Positions 1 to 9,237 of a stretch of 19,395 nt of DNA are shown here, in pieces. The DNA lies in assembly GCA_016758965.1 (NCBI GenBank), contig JAEPRB010000464.1:1-19395 (forward strand). The letters run 5' to 3'. This stretch comes from Circinella minor. Taxonomy: Eukaryota > Mucoromycota > Mucoromycetes > Mucorales > Lichtheimiaceae. The notes below the pieces were generated by a model, which was given only the letters and a program-made list of their open reading frames with translations, had not been told where the DNA came from and did not search any database. Every line of letters begins with the position of its first letter. Position 1 is the stretch's first letter. A program made the position numbers and the translations under genes.

Positions 1-15
1 ATAAAAAGAACATCC

Positions 16-2741
16 ATGGAATCAAAAACGTCATCCTCGGAATCAAAAACGTCATCCTTGGAATCAAAAACGTCATCCTTGAAATCAAAAACACCATGGG
101 CAACTTCTTCTGAAAAATCCTGTATTTCAGAAAGAGTATTTGAAAACCAAGAAACTTTAGTCAAGGAAAAGGCCTACCGAGAAATACAAGAGTCTCGTGG
201 ATATAATACATCTACATCTTATTGTGCTAAGCAAGTTGAATTCCTTATTTTCTGTGATCAGTATTATGCCCGCCATCCTCTTGCAAAGCGTCATCAAGCT
301 ACCAGTAACAAACTTCTTTCATTTCTTTATCAAAAGGTAGTATATAAAATATATTGTTTGGGTCCGAAAAAGAAGTACATCTATACCTTAACTAACTATT
401 ATTTTTATAATATGTATAGGTGATTAATCGTCAGCTTCGTAAGCCTGGTACAAAACACATTGAAGAATCAAACATTGATAATAATGAGGGACTTGATGAA
501 GAAACCATTAAAACCAATGCCATTCAAAAAAAATTATCCTACAGCACCTGTAATGCTTACGTATCTGCAATTGTCGATCTTTGGAATTATCAACGGCTCA
601 TGTGTTTCAACAGCACTGAATCTCCACGTACAAAAGTCATTACTAAACTCCTCAAAGTAGTTCAAATGCGAGAAGCAAACAACAATTGGGAGAATAATGT
701 TGATCGCGCCACAACTTCCATTTCAAATGGCTATACAACAAACCTCCAAGTAGCAACTATAACTAAACACTTCTACAACAACCCCAAGCAATTTTATAAG
801 TTCAGTTTTCGAAATGCAATTGCTTTTTTGATGTCGCATTATCTATTGCTTCGAGGGGAATCCGTGCGAAATATCGAATTTGCCGATTTACAGTTCTAAG
901 AGGTACCAAAAGTAGGAGCTGAGGGTGCTTATCCGATTATGATGATGATTTTTAATCAAGCAAAGACCAACAAGTTCAATAAGACCCAGACAGGTGCTTG
1001 TATGCATAACAAAATGGTTGAGATATGTCCATTCATGGCGTTGAGCTTCCATTTCTTTTGGAGATGGCATTGCCAAAAAGAGACTTTTCCCAACATGGAA
1101 AATAATGGAAACTGGTTCCAGCTGAAGGCGTTCCATGGTGCAAGACCTCAGTCTAGATCATCAGAGAAGAAAGGAAAAGGAAAGGGGCCAGAAAGAATAG
1201 GTAATTTTTCAAATTTTGATGTCTTTTATAGCGATGGGATGAATAGATCCTAACTGTATAGTTTTCGTTTATTTTCTTAGGAGCTGACAGTATGGTTGTT
1301 GGTAATGATGATAGTGAGGAATTAAGCGATGATGAAATTTGTGAAGCCGGAAATCAAAATCCATTGGAAACAGTCATTTCGAAAGGAACCCACACCCGGT
1401 TTATGAAAATTGCTTTGAATTCTGCTGGCATATTTGTAACAAGAAAAGTAACCCATGTTCCAAGGTCTTCTGCTGCAAAAATGGCTGACTTGGCTAGCGT
1501 ACCTGAATCGCAGATACAAAGAATGGGGCAGTGGAACACTGATATGATGACCAACTCATATCTCGACTCTCTTCCTCGCCAGTTCATGAGAGTGATGGCT
1601 GGTTTTGAGAATGATGCGAGCTACCACCTTCTAAGAGGCATAGAAGAACCATGTTCTGATTTAAAAAGAATGGTATTTCCTTAGGTGGATTACTGGCGCG
1701 ATCGCCATGCCAATTATGCGGTTAATCAAACGTCTGGTTTGGCTGATTCTTTTTTGCTTTTAATTAATTGTTTCAAGACAACATTTTTACAAGATGCGGC
1801 AGTAATGATGGATGTAATTCCTGAACACCCTATTTAGAAACATGAGCTTTTTAAGACGCAGCTTTTTCTTGATTTTCAAAGGTATAAACAATATATATAG
1901 ATTTCTTATTAATGGCTCTTTATATCTAAACATCCTATTTTTCTCTTTCTACTTTGTTTACAGCAAAGTCAAGAGTCATATCACTAGCAACACCGAAACA
2001 GAGTCATCGATTTTAGGAAGATTCGCGCCAGAAGTCGAACTGCAGCTTTCTAGTATCAATCAGATATTGAGAGAGTTTAATGAACGCCAAAGACAATCTG
2101 ACCAAGCACAAAGACAGTTACAACAGGCCTTCAACAATGTTATTAGTGGAAAGCAGCAGTTACAACTATCTGTTAGATTGAATAATGACAACCAGGCAAC
2201 AGAGACAACTGGGACAGTTGCATCTTCTCCTCACACTAATATCAACAACACCAGCACCAACGTCACTTCACCTCCACAACCTCCACAACACCCCTCAGAA
2301 ATTACCAGTCCTTTAGTTAATGAAGTCCCTGTCATCAGCCCCACACCTAATACCACAGCGAACGCCACCATTTCCTTGCCTTACACTAATGAAGGAATTC
2401 CCGTTTATAAAATGAGTCGACAAGTTGCAACAGTAACTGATTTTTGGGATGAATGGATGGTTGGTCGAGATGGTTTTTGGTCCATTGAAGAATTAGAGTC
2501 TAAGTAGGGGACTAAATGGAGAAGTCATGACCGCAAATGGTTTAATATTCGAAAAAAGATTATTGATGCCGTTAATGATCTTCAGAAAGATCTTGGGCTT
2601 TCTTCAAGTTCTGCAATAAGTGTGCTTCAAGGTGTGATGAACGCGCGACATTGGTCTTTGGATCGCTTAGGTACTGAATTACAAAAAGGCACCTATTTCC
2701 CCTCACCAGAAACTAAAAGAAGAAAATTAGGTCTTTCTTGA
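16..2741 (+). pseudogene. Crypton-type tyrosine recombinase gene with four in-frame stops
   Basis: A tyrosine recombinase of the Crypton type would excise and integrate the element in the nucleus. Four exons fit one frame: 16-336, 420-1200, 1281-1881 and 1964-2741, with introns 337-419 (branch TTAACTAAC), 1201-1280 (branch CCTAAC) and 1882-1963. All four expected active-site positions are visible: Arg in LLRGES (852-854), HVPR (1454-1465), Trp in GQWN (1532-1534) and the nucleophile Tyr in NSYLDSLP (1559-1561). The C-terminal part, from about 2425 (FWDEWMVGRDGFW onward), resembles the GCR1_C DNA-binding domain found in such recombinases. The frame is interrupted by TAA at 897-899 and TAG at 1682-1684, 1835-1837 and 2505-2507, with no frameshift. 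Two of the TAGs sit where Trp is likely (FP*VDYW, HPI*KHELF). The frame is open back to base 1, so the true start may lie outside the window; position 16 is the first ATG. Family assignment is strong; functional status is probably dead. Confidence 0.85.
19..99 (+). repeat. 21-bp tandem repeat encoding ESKTSSL units
   Basis: Three near-perfect 21-bp copies begin at 19, 40 and 61, and a fourth degenerate one at 82. They encode the heptad ESKTSS(S/L) at the N-terminus of the Crypton protein. The unit keeps the reading frame, as expected for a coding minisatellite in a low-complexity Ser/Thr-rich tail. No function is suggested by the sequence. Confidence 0.85.
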
Positions 2742-3388
2742 TAATTATAGTTATACTTTTTTTTTCTTTTCTTAAAATCATTCATTGAATACAATTTTTT
2801 ATAATATGTCTTACAAAAAAAAAAATCTCAATGTCCCTTAATGTGAGTTATTTTAATCTGGGTTCCAAAGAAGCGGGGAACCTTGGCTGGCACCCACCTT
2901 AGGAGTTTGGTAAATAATCCTTTATTATGAATAGTCTTATCACAGTAGTTCTTATAAAAAAAAGTGATTGTTAAAAGATAGTGAGAGAAAAAAGAAATTG
3001 TAAGTGGAAAAAATTAATTGTATCACAACAAAATACCAAATATAGGTGTCTCATACCTTTTTAGTTGAAAATATATTTGTTTGACATACTTCACACATAT
3101 TACATACACAAGTTTGGTTTTGATATTTTTTTTTATTAAAGAATTTTATTTTATATGTTATTTTCCTATTATTTACTTGTAATCAATATAATATTTTAAA
3201 TTCCCTTGTTGAGTGAATGCATCTCCATTTGCCTCTGTTTTTATTTTCTTTGAATCTCACATAATACAAAGTTTATCTCCAAAACTAAAATGATAAAAAA
3301 GAAATTTGTTTTAAGCTTAAAAAAGCCCGTGTCCAACCCAACCACCCTGCCATGTGACCATTATTTATTAAAAGAAAAAAAACAATTA
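2742..3388. other. Gene-free stretch between two degraded genes
   Basis: This is AT-rich sequence separating the 3' ends of the Crypton gene and the minus-strand coiled-coil gene, which are convergent. I see no coding frame. A short stem, GGTTCC (2861-2866) with GGAACC (2877-2882), lies in a locally GC-richer patch of about 60 bases. The 3' end of the Crypton element should be somewhere here, but Cryptons lack terminal inverted repeats and I could not place it. Confidence 0.5.
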
Positions 3389-4715
3389 TTATTCTGAAGG
3401 AGCCTCAGGTTGAAGTGGGCTTATATGTTGTTCTGAATTATCAGGTTGAACTGATAAAACAGCTCGTTCTACCAAAGGAACTATGGCCCAAGAAGGCAAA
3501 CGTGTTCGCTGATTCTTTGATAATTCCTTTTCCGCAATGTACTCATCACCACGAACACGCTTGATACTGGCTATCCTTTTCTTCGATCTATGTAACAGTT
3601 CATCTAACTTCTTATAAAAAATTTTGCCCTATTGCAAAATTATATGTTAGAACAGCCGATTTCCATTAAATATTATATGCTCCTTTAAAAAGAAATAAAT
3701 TATAATACCTTCTCAGAACGCCACGAAGGACACAGCACTGCTTTCTTCTCAACAACACCATACTGATCGTGCAGATCTTCTTCATCCGACATCAGTTCCC
3801 GATCAATAAGGCAATCGGCATCCTTAAATTTGGCGAGAAGAGCTTCACAATTCTCCTGATATATATTTTTGCGGACATGGTATTTCTATTGTATAACTTT
3901 TAGTTAGTTTTATGTTAAAGCCGTTTTCCTCTTCTCTTTTTAACAGATAAGTATACAATGCTTAATAGTGAACACGTTTACTGACCTTATTTCGGACACT
4001 ATTTTTTTGGGATGCTTTTCTCCCTTTTTCTACCTGTTCAAGACTAAGGCTATCTTTGTACTTTTCATTCTTATACACAATACGTAATTTCTCTTCAATG
4101 ACTTCGGTCGTCCACACATATCCCAAGTCATCAGCCGTCTTTAGTATATAGTTTATGAGACGATTTTTGACTATGATATTTTCTTCATGGTCAAAATCAT
4201 AGTCAAAATTCCAGGCAACTCCTTCTCAAACCATCCTGCCCTTGTAGTGTTTTCTTATGAAGCCCTAATTTAAGTAATATCAACCATGCATTGCATTAAT
4301 ATTATGATGAATTCTCAAATAAATTATATTAAAAAAATATCAATATTACCAAAAGTAATTTTTCACATGGACTACAAGTCTTCTTTTTCGTCCTCTTCTC
4401 GACATGTTCTTTCAACTCTTTGACCTCTTGCTTCAGCAAGGCGTTCTCCTTTTTGACAGTGTCAATGACACCACCTTAAGTCTCCACTAACTTTTCAAAT
4501 TAGGTGAACTTAGATTGCACAGTGTTGATCCAAGTATTCATTATACCCATTTGAGACCAAAGTGTACTATTCCCATCAAAGGCAGGAACACTATTCTCCA
4601 ATGATCCCATAGCAGGACGACGGCCAGGTGCTTCTTGTATGGGAATAGAAATACTACTGTTATATCTTCTAGTTAACTCGTCGAAATTATCATTCATTAT
4701 AAAAGAATCGTTCAT
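3389..4715 (-). pseudogene. Coiled-coil gene of unrecognised fungal repeat family, three in-frame stops
   Basis: I do not recognise a named family; the conserved core resembles uncharacterised multi-copy proteins of Mucoromycota (from memory, not searched). Four exons join in one frame: 4715-4350, 4264-3986, 3885-3709 and 3628-3389, about 353 residues. Introns are 85, 100 and 80 bp, all phase 0. Exon 1 has a polar N-terminus (MNDSFIMNDNFDEL), then a likely coiled coil at about residues 83-112 (KENALLKQEVKELKEHVEKR) ending in a basic KRTKKK patch. Exons 2-4 carry the conserved part, with WNFDYDFDHEEN, RLINYILKTADDLGY, MSDEEDLHDQYGV and CPSWRSEK. In-frame stops are TAA (4502-4500), TAA (4478-4476) and TGA (4228-4226), with no frameshift. 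All three can come from a C-to-T change in CAA or CGA. An upstream ATG at 4778 is in frame, but I prefer 4715. Exon structure is an inference from frame and splice signals. Confidence 0.6.
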
Positions 4716-6849
4716 AGTAAAAGAGGGTGTGTGTTTAATGAGAAAATTATTGAAACAAAGACTTAATAATTTACACACACAACCTTTGTATTTATATTTT
4801 TGTTGTTGTTATTTATTTCCCTTTCAAGATAATATTGATACTAATGAGAAATTTATGCAATAAAGTTTCACTTGTTATGGCAAAATAATTTTATATACAC
4901 AGCTACACCTCCTAATAATTAGCTCATTCACTAAGAAAAAAAAAGATAACGAGTGCCGCTTTTATTATTGGAAGTTTTTATGAAGAATTATTAATAGTAA
5001 GTTATATGAATGATAATGTTATTTTATGCATTATGCAGAGAAAACAAAGTTGTATTACATATACGGTGATGACACACCTTAGCCAAATAGATAACATAAA
5101 AGGATTTTTCTTGTCCCAATATGGCTAACCTAATATGAGTGGCCTAATTTGGTCATTATTTTTATTCTTCTTTTTTCAGCATCTTTCTTTCTACTCTACT
5201 CCTCTTTGTCTTTACTCAAACAAAATGACACAACATAATTTTTACTCCATCTTTACAAACATCGTTTATTATAATCTTTGACTATAACATCAGTACTAAT
5301 TCCTTTTTTTTTATTTGGTATATAGATGCTCTTGTCTGGTAATGGAGTTCATATGTTGGCTCTTATAGGCTTGACACAGGTAGTTACAATATTCTTTTTT
5401 TTGCCTGATTACGCGTACTCTTCTACTCATATTTTTGCCCTTAATTTAATCTTTAATATTTTTATTCATTAACTATATCCTTGTTTTATTTAGCCCATAT
5501 ACTCTTTCTTAGTCCGTGATATCCATATATTCTATGTTTACTGCGAGTAGTAACTATAGTGTATTTTTTTCTTTTTTTGTGTGTGTGTGCTTGGGTGCTC
5601 TATCTCCGTGTACTCTTTCAATAACAATTCACAAGCACTAATATATCTGCTTTTTTTTCTGCCACTTTTTTTTCATTTTGTCTATTCTCATTTACTATAT
5701 CTACTTTTGCTTGAAACAAAGCTATACGCGCGTTTCGTACTTTGATATAGGTATCAGTATCCCTTTTTTTTACTTGTTTGCATATCCTTTTTTACATGAA
5801 CTTATATGTTTTTTCTCATCTTAATTATATTCGCTGATGAATATAGTAGTTTGATAAGGTACATTCATTTCAGTTATTGACTGTATCATAAAGACCGTGT
5901 TTGCTAAAAGCCAGGGTAAATAGTAAAAAACTAGTACTAGAGGAATCATAAATGGTACAAAAAAAAGGAAATTAACATGTATAAATATTTTACTTTAATA
6001 ATAGGCAACTTCTTTAAGCTTAAAGATTTGGAAGGTATGTACTTTTTCTTTTTCATGTATATATCGTATGATTTTATTGATTTCTCATGAATATTTCGTG
6101 GTTTTTTATAGTAATGGTTCCCATAGAAACATGTTATTTATCTCTTCCCCAGGTTATTCTGTAACTATATTATTTATAGCGTAACCAATTTTTTTTCAAT
6201 ATTATTATGAAAACATGATTTTTATGATATAACTAATCTTTTCTTCGATCTTATTCAGTACATATTATTTAAAGTATAACTAATTCTTCTTCAATATTAT
6301 TGCGTGAACATTTTTCATATACTCACATTCTTTTTTTTTTATAGGATGGTAAGGGTTCCTGTCAATTTTTTTTACTGTGATTCATTTCGTATTATTCATT
6401 TACATTATATTTTTGTAGTTATATTTATTCAAAGGCATTTTAAATAGATCATGTTTAGTTCGTTATATGGTAAACGAAGACTCGTAATATTGTAAATTTA
6501 GATAAATAGTTTAGCTTTACAATAGAAATTATATATGTATTTTAGTATAGTAGATAAAAAGATAATAAATAAATAAAAGATACTTCTTTATGTATATAAA
6601 AGGAAATAAAAAGCAGATGATTTGATCAATTTAAAAAAATAATAAGCCAATACCAAATCATAGTTATAGAATGTCCGAAAGAAATGAGCCAATGCTGAAG
6701 GCTGTGTATACTATAAGTAAAAAAAACGACCAATATAACGTTTTGATTGAAAGGTGTAACATAGAACACTAGCCAATAAAGAAGAAGACTAAAGTTGTTG
6801 TGAACCTATCATCATTGTCTTCTAATTCTCAAAATCATAGATTGAGCGT
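4716..6849. other. AT-rich, strongly T-biased gene-free region
   Basis: No supported coding exon on either strand; open frames here are short and low in complexity. From about 5140 to 6450 the plus strand is markedly richer in T than A, with many T runs of 6-12, a short (GT)n tract near 5578-5589 and scattered TACTC and TATTC words. Only the degenerate tandem repeat at 6181-6330 stands out as structured. Confidence 0.5.
6181..6330 (+). repeat. Degenerate tandem repeat, about 47-bp period, three units
   Basis: Three units begin near 6181 (GTAACCAATT), 6226 (GATATAACTAATC) and 6274 (GTATAACTAATTC). Each is followed after a T/C-rich spacer by a TTCAATATTATT or TTCGATCTTATT block. Spacing is 45-48 bp and similarity is moderate, so this is an old minisatellite or chance AT-rich similarity. 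Confidence 0.45.
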
Positions 6850-7026
6850 GCTCAAACTGCTAAAAATAAAAGATTGATCAAGTTTGAGCTGCTCAAACTA
6901 CTTGTTTTAATGCATTTGAGCAGATAAAATACTTGGTTTTTGATTTTTAAACTTTCTAAAACCTAATAACTTAACCAGCTCAAACAAGCTCAAACTTGCA
7001 GTTTGAGCCAAGTTTGAGCTGGTTAA
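6850..7026. repeat. Cluster of inverted GTTTGAGC / GCTCAAAC motifs with nested hairpin
   Basis: Seven perfect copies of one 8-mer lie within 170 bp in alternating orientation: GCTCAAAC at 6850, 6891, 6978 and 6988; GTTTGAGC at 6882, 7001 and 7012. A one-mismatch copy, ATTTGAGC, is at 6914. Copies at 6882 and 6891 form a stem with a 1-nt spacer. The last four form a nested stem-loop: outer arms of 15 bp (6971-6985 with 7012-7026) and inner arms of 9 bp (6988-6996 with 7000-7008) around a TGC loop. The density and symmetry are far above chance for AT-rich DNA. A protein-binding array, transposon subterminal region or foldback remnant are all possible. Confidence 0.8.
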
Positions 7027-7044
7027 AAAAACATTTTATGTCCA

Positions 7045-7078
7045 GTGCAGTGATTGCACCCCATGCAACTCCGTGGAG
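7045..7078. other. Two small perfect hairpins downstream of the motif cluster
   Basis: GTGCA (7045-7049) pairs with TGCAC (7055-7059) across a 5-nt loop. CTCC (7069-7072) pairs with GGAG (7075-7078) across 2 nt. They sit in a locally GC-richer patch just after the GTTTGAGC cluster and about 200 bp before the start of the next gene. Function unknown; they could be part of the same terminal or regulatory structure. Confidence 0.4.
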
Positions 7079-7276
7079 GGCTTAAAAAGCAGCGGAAAGT
7101 TAATTGAGAATAGACTTATTAAAGTAAAAAAAGTTGAGAAAGTAGTTTCCACAAACGTCCAAATTTGGTTGGCGTAATAATTAAAGTAACACAGCAAGCT
7201 ATTGTATATGAGACCGTTTTTTATTTTTTATTTTATTTTTTTGCTTTCTTTGTTATATAATCTTTTTTTTAAAAAA

Positions 7277-8785
7277 ATGACTGAGATCTCACAAGAAAAA
7301 CGTCAGAAAATTAACGAATACATCCAAAAGAAAGAAGCAGAGCTTGTTAACTTTGCTCATGAACTGGAAATACCAGTGGAAATGGTGCGTCAAGTTATTG
7401 ACGATCAGGTCAAAAATCGAAGCACATCTAAAAGAAAATATGTCAGGACGGCAATGAATGGGTGGAATTTATACAACCACCAGACGAGTAAAAGGCGCCT
7501 TACTTCGTACAGTGGCAGTACTGGTTCCACCGTTAGCGATTCAGCTTCAGATACCCGTGGTTCGTATCTAAAAATTATACACAGTTATCTTCAGGAACGA
7601 ATGTGATACTCATTACAGCTTGATATATGATTTTAATATTATAATTACTATATAAAGCTTTCCAGCATTTTAAGGATGCATCCTTAGAATGGAAGGATCT
7701 TCCAGAACAAGAAAAGGAACAGCTGGCGAAAGATGCAAATGATGGAGTCTTCTATAAAGAAGCTACAGCTAAAGAGCAAGAAAAGGAATGGAAGAAGACA
7801 ATAGACAAGTTTGCCAAGCTTTCCTATACTGCCCTTAGCCAATATAATACTGAAGTCCTCGTACTTTTTAGTATGGGTGACATAAATAATACTTCATTCT
7901 GGCAAGAACCAATTGTTTCGTCTGGTATTAATATTTCTGTGTACTTTTTTTTGTAATTAATATAATCAAGACCGGGTAAAAACTAACATGGTTAATTTTT
8001 CAGAATTGGTCTATGAAATTTTCACAGCACACGGATATCACGATTTGTTCAAGGCAGACGTTATCCGTGCAAGAAGGGCACAAGGTTGGTGTTTTAGATA
8101 TTTATAAATCTGTTGAACTTACGACGTATAGGTATAATTTACACTAATAGAATATATAACTAAACAGCAGGAAGGATTGTTGAAACAACACAACAAAGAA
8201 TCGAAGCACCTCTCATTGAAGATATTGCTCATAAAGGTAAGAAGTATAAATGGATATTGAAACGACACTTAATAATCTGCATATTTATTTAAGGTTATGA
8301 ATCAATTGCTGCTACAATCGATGGTGATGGTAAGGCGACTTATGATGAAACAACAACGTTTATCCGAGGTCGCCTATTGGAATTATATAGTATGTTTATT
8401 GGAATGGGATTTGTGGTAATTGAGTCTGGATTATTTATGGTTGAAGTTAATTTGGTAGATTCAAAATTTCCAGTAGGGTCATCTGAACGTTTGACAGGTG
8501 TGCCTTGGAAGGAAATTCACAGACGGATACAAAAGAAAACACCTGGGCTTGTTCCAAATCCTGGGCATTGGCCAAGTAGTGTTCCATTTGTTCGGACAAG
8601 TATAGCTGACAAGAAAGTCAGAATGGTTCTTTTGCCACTTCTAAAGAACAGAACATTCGAATTTGTTTGGGTAAGTTAATGGTATTCTTTATTGCTTCTT
8701 GTAAATTAAGCTAACCTTTTATTTATAGCAACAAGCTTTAAATGTCCCATTGGATATTCAACTTGAAATGCATCAACAAGATTAA
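7277..8785 (+). CDS. HMG-box-like protein of an uncharacterised repetitive fungal family
   Basis: The product resembles the large fungal families with an N-terminal HMG-box-like helical region followed by a conserved domain of unknown function; from memory such genes are often multi-copy near KDZ-type elements. Exons are approximately 7277-7559, 7658-7924, 8004-8084, 8168-8236, 8294-8670 and 8729-8785, giving about 377 residues with no internal stop. Introns 2-5 have clear GT-AG ends and two show CTAAC branch sites (7982-7986, 8711-8715). Residues 1-50 are helical and charged; about 58-70 (TAMNGWNLYNHQT) and the FKDASLEWKDLPEQEKEQL block look like HMG-box helices separated by a Ser/Thr-rich linker, then the unknown domain follows (NTEVLVLFSMGD, FVVIESGLFMVEVNLVD, PNPGHWPSSVPFVRTSI). 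The first junction is uncertain: donor 7560 with acceptor 7657 keeps the frame and makes introns 1-4 all phase 1. An in-frame ATG at 7202 adds only a T-rich hydrophobic tail, so I chose 7277. It is convergent with the KDZ gene. Confidence 0.7.
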
Positions 8786-9237
8786 AGCATTTCATTGTAT
8801 ACATGTTCTGTTCATAAATATATTTTTAAGTATCTCATTTTTACTTTTTAATGACTTAAATGTGTTGGTATTATGATTATCAATTGTTATTTTACTTTTA
8901 AACTATCGGCATAGGAACGACTATAGTGAGTGAGGTGGAAAATATAAATAAAATTTTATATAGCAGAAACGGGTAAAGGAAAAGGAAAGTCAAATTCATG
9001 GTAATCTGTATTAATTATAAATATACATATGAACACACAAGAAGCAACAAGTAAGAAAAAGGATAGCTAATAAAAAAACAGTTAGGAATGGATAAGCGAG
9101 ACAAAATAAGGTAAATAAATAAAAATATAGTATAATAATGATTATTATATAGGATATGGATAGTATGGTTTCAATAACTAGATGGATGTAAAATGTAAAT
9201 TGTAAATTGTGAATAGAGAATATAATGAATATATAGT
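8786..9237. other. Spacer between two convergent genes
   Basis: About 450 bp of AT-rich DNA between the 3' ends of the HMG-box-like gene and the KDZ transposase gene. It should hold both 3' untranslated regions and poly(A) sites; I see no canonical AATAAA in a convincing position. A small direct repeat, GTAAATTGTAAATTGTGAA, lies near 9196-9214. No coding frame or terminal inverted repeat was found. Confidence 0.5.

Noticed and set aside
939..1253. A separate gene starting at 939
   Set aside because: It is the same frame as 420-899 after a single TAA and continues the recombinase domain; it is part of the Crypton gene.
897..2507. Stop-codon reassignment (TAA/TAG read as sense) as the reason for in-frame stops in the Crypton gene
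   Set aside because: The neighbouring KDZ and HMG-box-like genes have hundreds of codons with no in-frame TAA or TAG and end normally at such codons, so the standard code fits the window.
4241..4349. A longer first intron in the minus-strand coiled-coil gene using the acceptor at 4242-4241
   Set aside because: It forces a frameshift before the WNFDYDFD block. Acceptor 4266-4265 keeps one frame into that block and gives an 85-bp intron like the others, at the cost of one TGA.
7202..7276. Upstream ATG adding a hydrophobic segment (possible signal peptide) to the HMG-box-like protein
   Set aside because: The added residues come from a T-rich tract typical of the 5' leader, and a secreted or membrane protein does not fit an HMG-box-like domain.
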